Source of the DNA: an uncultured Cellvibrionales bacterium
Lineage (GTDB): Bacteria; Pseudomonadota; Gammaproteobacteria; Pseudomonadales; Cellvibrionaceae
Direction: 5' to 3'
DNA: 34,611 nt
Assembly (NCBI GenBank): GCA_913020115.1
Contig: CAJWBQ010000042.1
Span: 1 to 34,611 of the forward strand
Shown one piece after another: positions 33,247-34,611 of the stretch (the first letter of the stretch is position 1; every line of letters begins with the position of its first letter). Position numbers and translations under genes: made by a program. A model generated the notes under the pieces. It saw only the letters and a program-made list of their open reading frames with translations. It was not told the origin of the DNA and did not search any database.

Positions 33247-33373
33247 CGCAGGCTGTGTGCTTGTCGAGTTAACGTTATTCTTCATGGTTATTCTAGGCGT
33301 CTCATATGTACTCAACATTGATTATTTTAGAGTGTTTTTGATAAGTAAGAACAGCAAAATGCAAGGTGTATAG
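33227..33373 (+). CDS. Possible 48-aa membrane peptide
   Basis: ATG 33227 (inside the repeat) opens a frame with one hydrophobic segment (CVLVELTLFFMVILGVSYVL) and a basic end. There is no ribosome site of quality and no family resemblance. It may be the end of a truncated membrane-protein gene. Confidence 0.25.
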   Translation: MENRLSRAGCVLVELTLFFMVILGVSYVLNIDYFRVFLISKNSKMQGV

Positions 33374-33390
33374 ACCTGAAGCCCTTAATG

Positions 33391-33993
33391 TTAACCGTCG
33401 CTCAAGGGGTCGCGTATACAGCGCTCGAATATCGCCTCTAAAGCAGAATAATCACAAGTAACTGCGGCGATATTTGCGTCAACCCACTCGTCCTTCTCAA
33501 TAGGTTCCCAAAATATCTGGCACCCAGCATTGGCTATCACATGCTCAAAAAACAACCGTTGAGCGCGTCCATTACCCTCTCTAAATGGATGAATCATATT
33601 GAGATCCCCATAAAACTCCGCGACAGCCGCAATAAGGTTGGTGCGATCTAAGCCCTGAAAAAATGATGCGTTTGTAAAGTGGGTAAAGAGCTTTTCTATT
33701 TCAGGGGCAATGTAGTTAACGCTACAGAACCGTGTAGTTCCTTTACTGATATCGAGTTGACGTATGCATCCTGCCCATGGATATAAATCTCCAAACAGTG
33801 TTTTATGGATATTGCTAAGGTGGCTAAATGAATAGGGTGGCTGTTGGAATTCGACTTCAATTGCGCGCAAAAGTGTTATATCTCGCTCAGCATCTTCAAG
33901 GGTTTGTTCATCCTGGATATCTAGCTTATTGATAAGGATATTGGTGCCTGTATAACAATCTGGGTCCTGATCGGTCCCGTATTTGTCGACCAT
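33391..33993 (-). CDS. fic: Fic toxin, class I (E. coli Fic-like)
   Basis: AMP-transferase toxin of 200 aa, similar along its length to E. coli Fic (DKYGTDQDP start, DEQTLEDAE, WAGCIRQLDISKGTTRFC, catalytic motif HPFREGNGRAQR 135-146 with H135). The whole core motif is intact, so the toxin should be active when freed. It has no inhibitory helix of its own; that is provided by the small gene just upstream, 2 nt away. Class I Fic toxins AMPylate targets such as type II topoisomerases in known cases; the target here is not shown. It lies between att copies D and E. Confidence 0.92.
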   Translation of the reverse strand: MVDKYGTDQDPDCYTGTNILINKLDIQDEQTLEDAERDITLLRAIEVEFQQPPYSFSHLSNIHKTLFGDLYPWAGCIRQLDISKGTTRFCSVNYIAPEIEKLFTHFTNASFFQGLDRTNLIAAVAEFYGDLNMIHPFREGNGRAQRLFFEHVIANAGCQIFWEPIEKDEWVDANIAAVTCDYSALEAIFERCIRDPLSDG

Positions 33994-33995
33994 AG

Positions 33996-34184
33996 CTATT
34001 TAGCCTGATTTGCTAGAGCCTGATAGTGGGCGATGACTGAATGTATTGATGAAGAGCGGGCTGGGTTAGCACTTGGAGGAGTGATTCCCTCTAGAAGAAG
34101 GCTGGCCCGGTAATTAGCAATGCGGTTTTTGGCAATAAATGCCTTTTTGGATGCTAGCGATGCCGTTTTATTGGGGGGTGCCAT
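33996..34184 (-). CDS. FicA/YhfG-like antitoxin
   Basis: 62 aa, directly upstream of the Fic toxin (2-nt gap, same strand). ATG 34184 has GGAG 10 nt upstream; a longer frame to 34259 has no such site. The protein carries the antitoxin inhibitory motif SLLLEG (28-33), i.e. SxxxE(G/N), inside NYRASLLLEGITPP, much like the YhfG family context (ASxRLEG). E32 is the expected glutamate that blocks ATP gamma-phosphate in the Fic site. Confidence 0.87.
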   Translation of the reverse strand: MAPPNKTASLASKKAFIAKNRIANYRASLLLEGITPPSANPARSSSIHSVIAHYQALANQAK

Positions 34185-34261
34185 TGTCTGTGGTCTCCTG
34201 ATGAACGGGTTCAATGATACCATAATCGACGGTCTGGACGAAGCCTGTTTTAGAAGCACTA

Positions 34262-34611
34262 TGGCAAGACCCTGGTTTTGTAGAGGCTAAACAGTATCTC
34301 CGTTCAGGGTGCCGTATTTTAGACTCGCAATGTGATCGAAAACTCGTGCAATTCCTTTCCCTAGTGTCCCCAAACAATCCCCAGAGAAATGTTATCCCTA
34401 CAAAACATTTGATTGTTAACTATTTTTTATTCAGTCGCTCCAGTCCATCATTTGCGCAATAGTGAACTTACGGTCGAGCGAAAGGGGAGGAGGGCCAGTA
34501 AGGATAGTAGGGTTCTGCGTGTCTGTTGTAGAGGTTGAGGACATTAATCTAGCTCGTATAGTTTCAACGCGCCAAGCATAACACCTTGGCTGATTTGGCG
34601 GAAATAACGAG
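34262..34611 (-). repeat. dusA-type attachment repeat, copy E (runs to window edge)
   Basis: The longest copy. From GGCAAGACCCTGG it matches copy B, then AGTGTCCCCAAACAATCCCC (34363), the AT-rich part, and minus-strand codons LDRKFTIAQMMDWSD plus TGA (34478-34431). To the right it continues like copy A, with GAACTTACGGTCGAG and a hairpin GCCAAG-cataacac-CTTGGC (about 34571-34590). The homology probably continues outside the window. Confidence 0.78.

Noticed and set aside
34168..34377. 69-codon minus-strand frame in copy E
   Set aside because: It lies in the repeat's element-side arm, is not maintained in copies B and C, and has no family resemblance.
15361..34479. Repeats as integron attC sites
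   Set aside because: Spacing of small genes first suggested a cassette array, but the integron core (GTTRRRY with a matching 5' partner) is not present, while the dusA codons give a specific explanation.
15361..34479. CRISPR array
   Set aside because: Copies are far apart, longer than CRISPR repeats and separated by genes.

Overview
The window looks like an accessory, gene-gaining region of a Gram-negative proteobacterium. Supporting this are TonB-dependent outer-membrane receptors, lipoprotein and Tat signals, a sigma-54 enhancer-binding protein with a matching -24/-12 promoter, and an E. coli-like Fic/FicA pair. The mix of receptors, esterases, dehalogenase, nitro-compound enzymes and an Old Yellow Enzyme would suit a marine or soil gammaproteobacterium that uses unusual organic compounds. 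That assignment is inference; no rRNA, tRNA or housekeeping gene is present to fix it.

Layout. 1-6800 (+): a TonB receptor missing its start, a secreted lipoprotein esterase, a LinB-type haloalkane dehalogenase, an M28-like membrane protein with altered metal ligands, and a MAPEG protein. 6800-9400 (+): a duplicated promoter followed by a nitroreductase, a nitronate monooxygenase and a broken enoyl-CoA hydratase. 9450-15344: a PhoD-like Tat lipoprotein, a Crp/Fnr-type regulator (-), and two tandem thiamine-diphosphate (ThDP) enzyme paralogues whose active-site losses are complementary. 16131-22826: a four-gene (-) cluster (OYE, alpha/beta hydrolase, cupin, glyoxalase I) behind a near-perfect sigma-54 promoter, divergent from a periplasmic binding protein plus a membrane-bound sigma-54 activator. 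23182-31000: a four-gene (-) cluster (TonB receptor, DUF1254 protein, EF-hand serine hydrolase, lamin-tail lipoprotein) divergent from a regulator made of two fused TetR units. 31300-34611: two Fic modules of different classes.

Two histories are written in the DNA. First, fragments at 6800-6907 and 9449-9523 show that a block (M28 gene, phoD, crp, promoter) was duplicated and each copy lost different genes. A near-identical promoter/operator was left in front of both the nitroreductase cluster and the ThDP pair. Second, four copies of a repeat (near 15361, 31326, 33131 and 34363), plus one half copy (23148), carry on the minus strand the first codons of dusA (xFTIAPMMDWSD, then stop). dusA, encoding tRNA-dihydrouridine synthase A, is a known integrase target. 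The right half of the window is therefore best read as an array of att-bounded integrated modules, none with an integrase in view. Two neighbouring genes are cut at these repeats.
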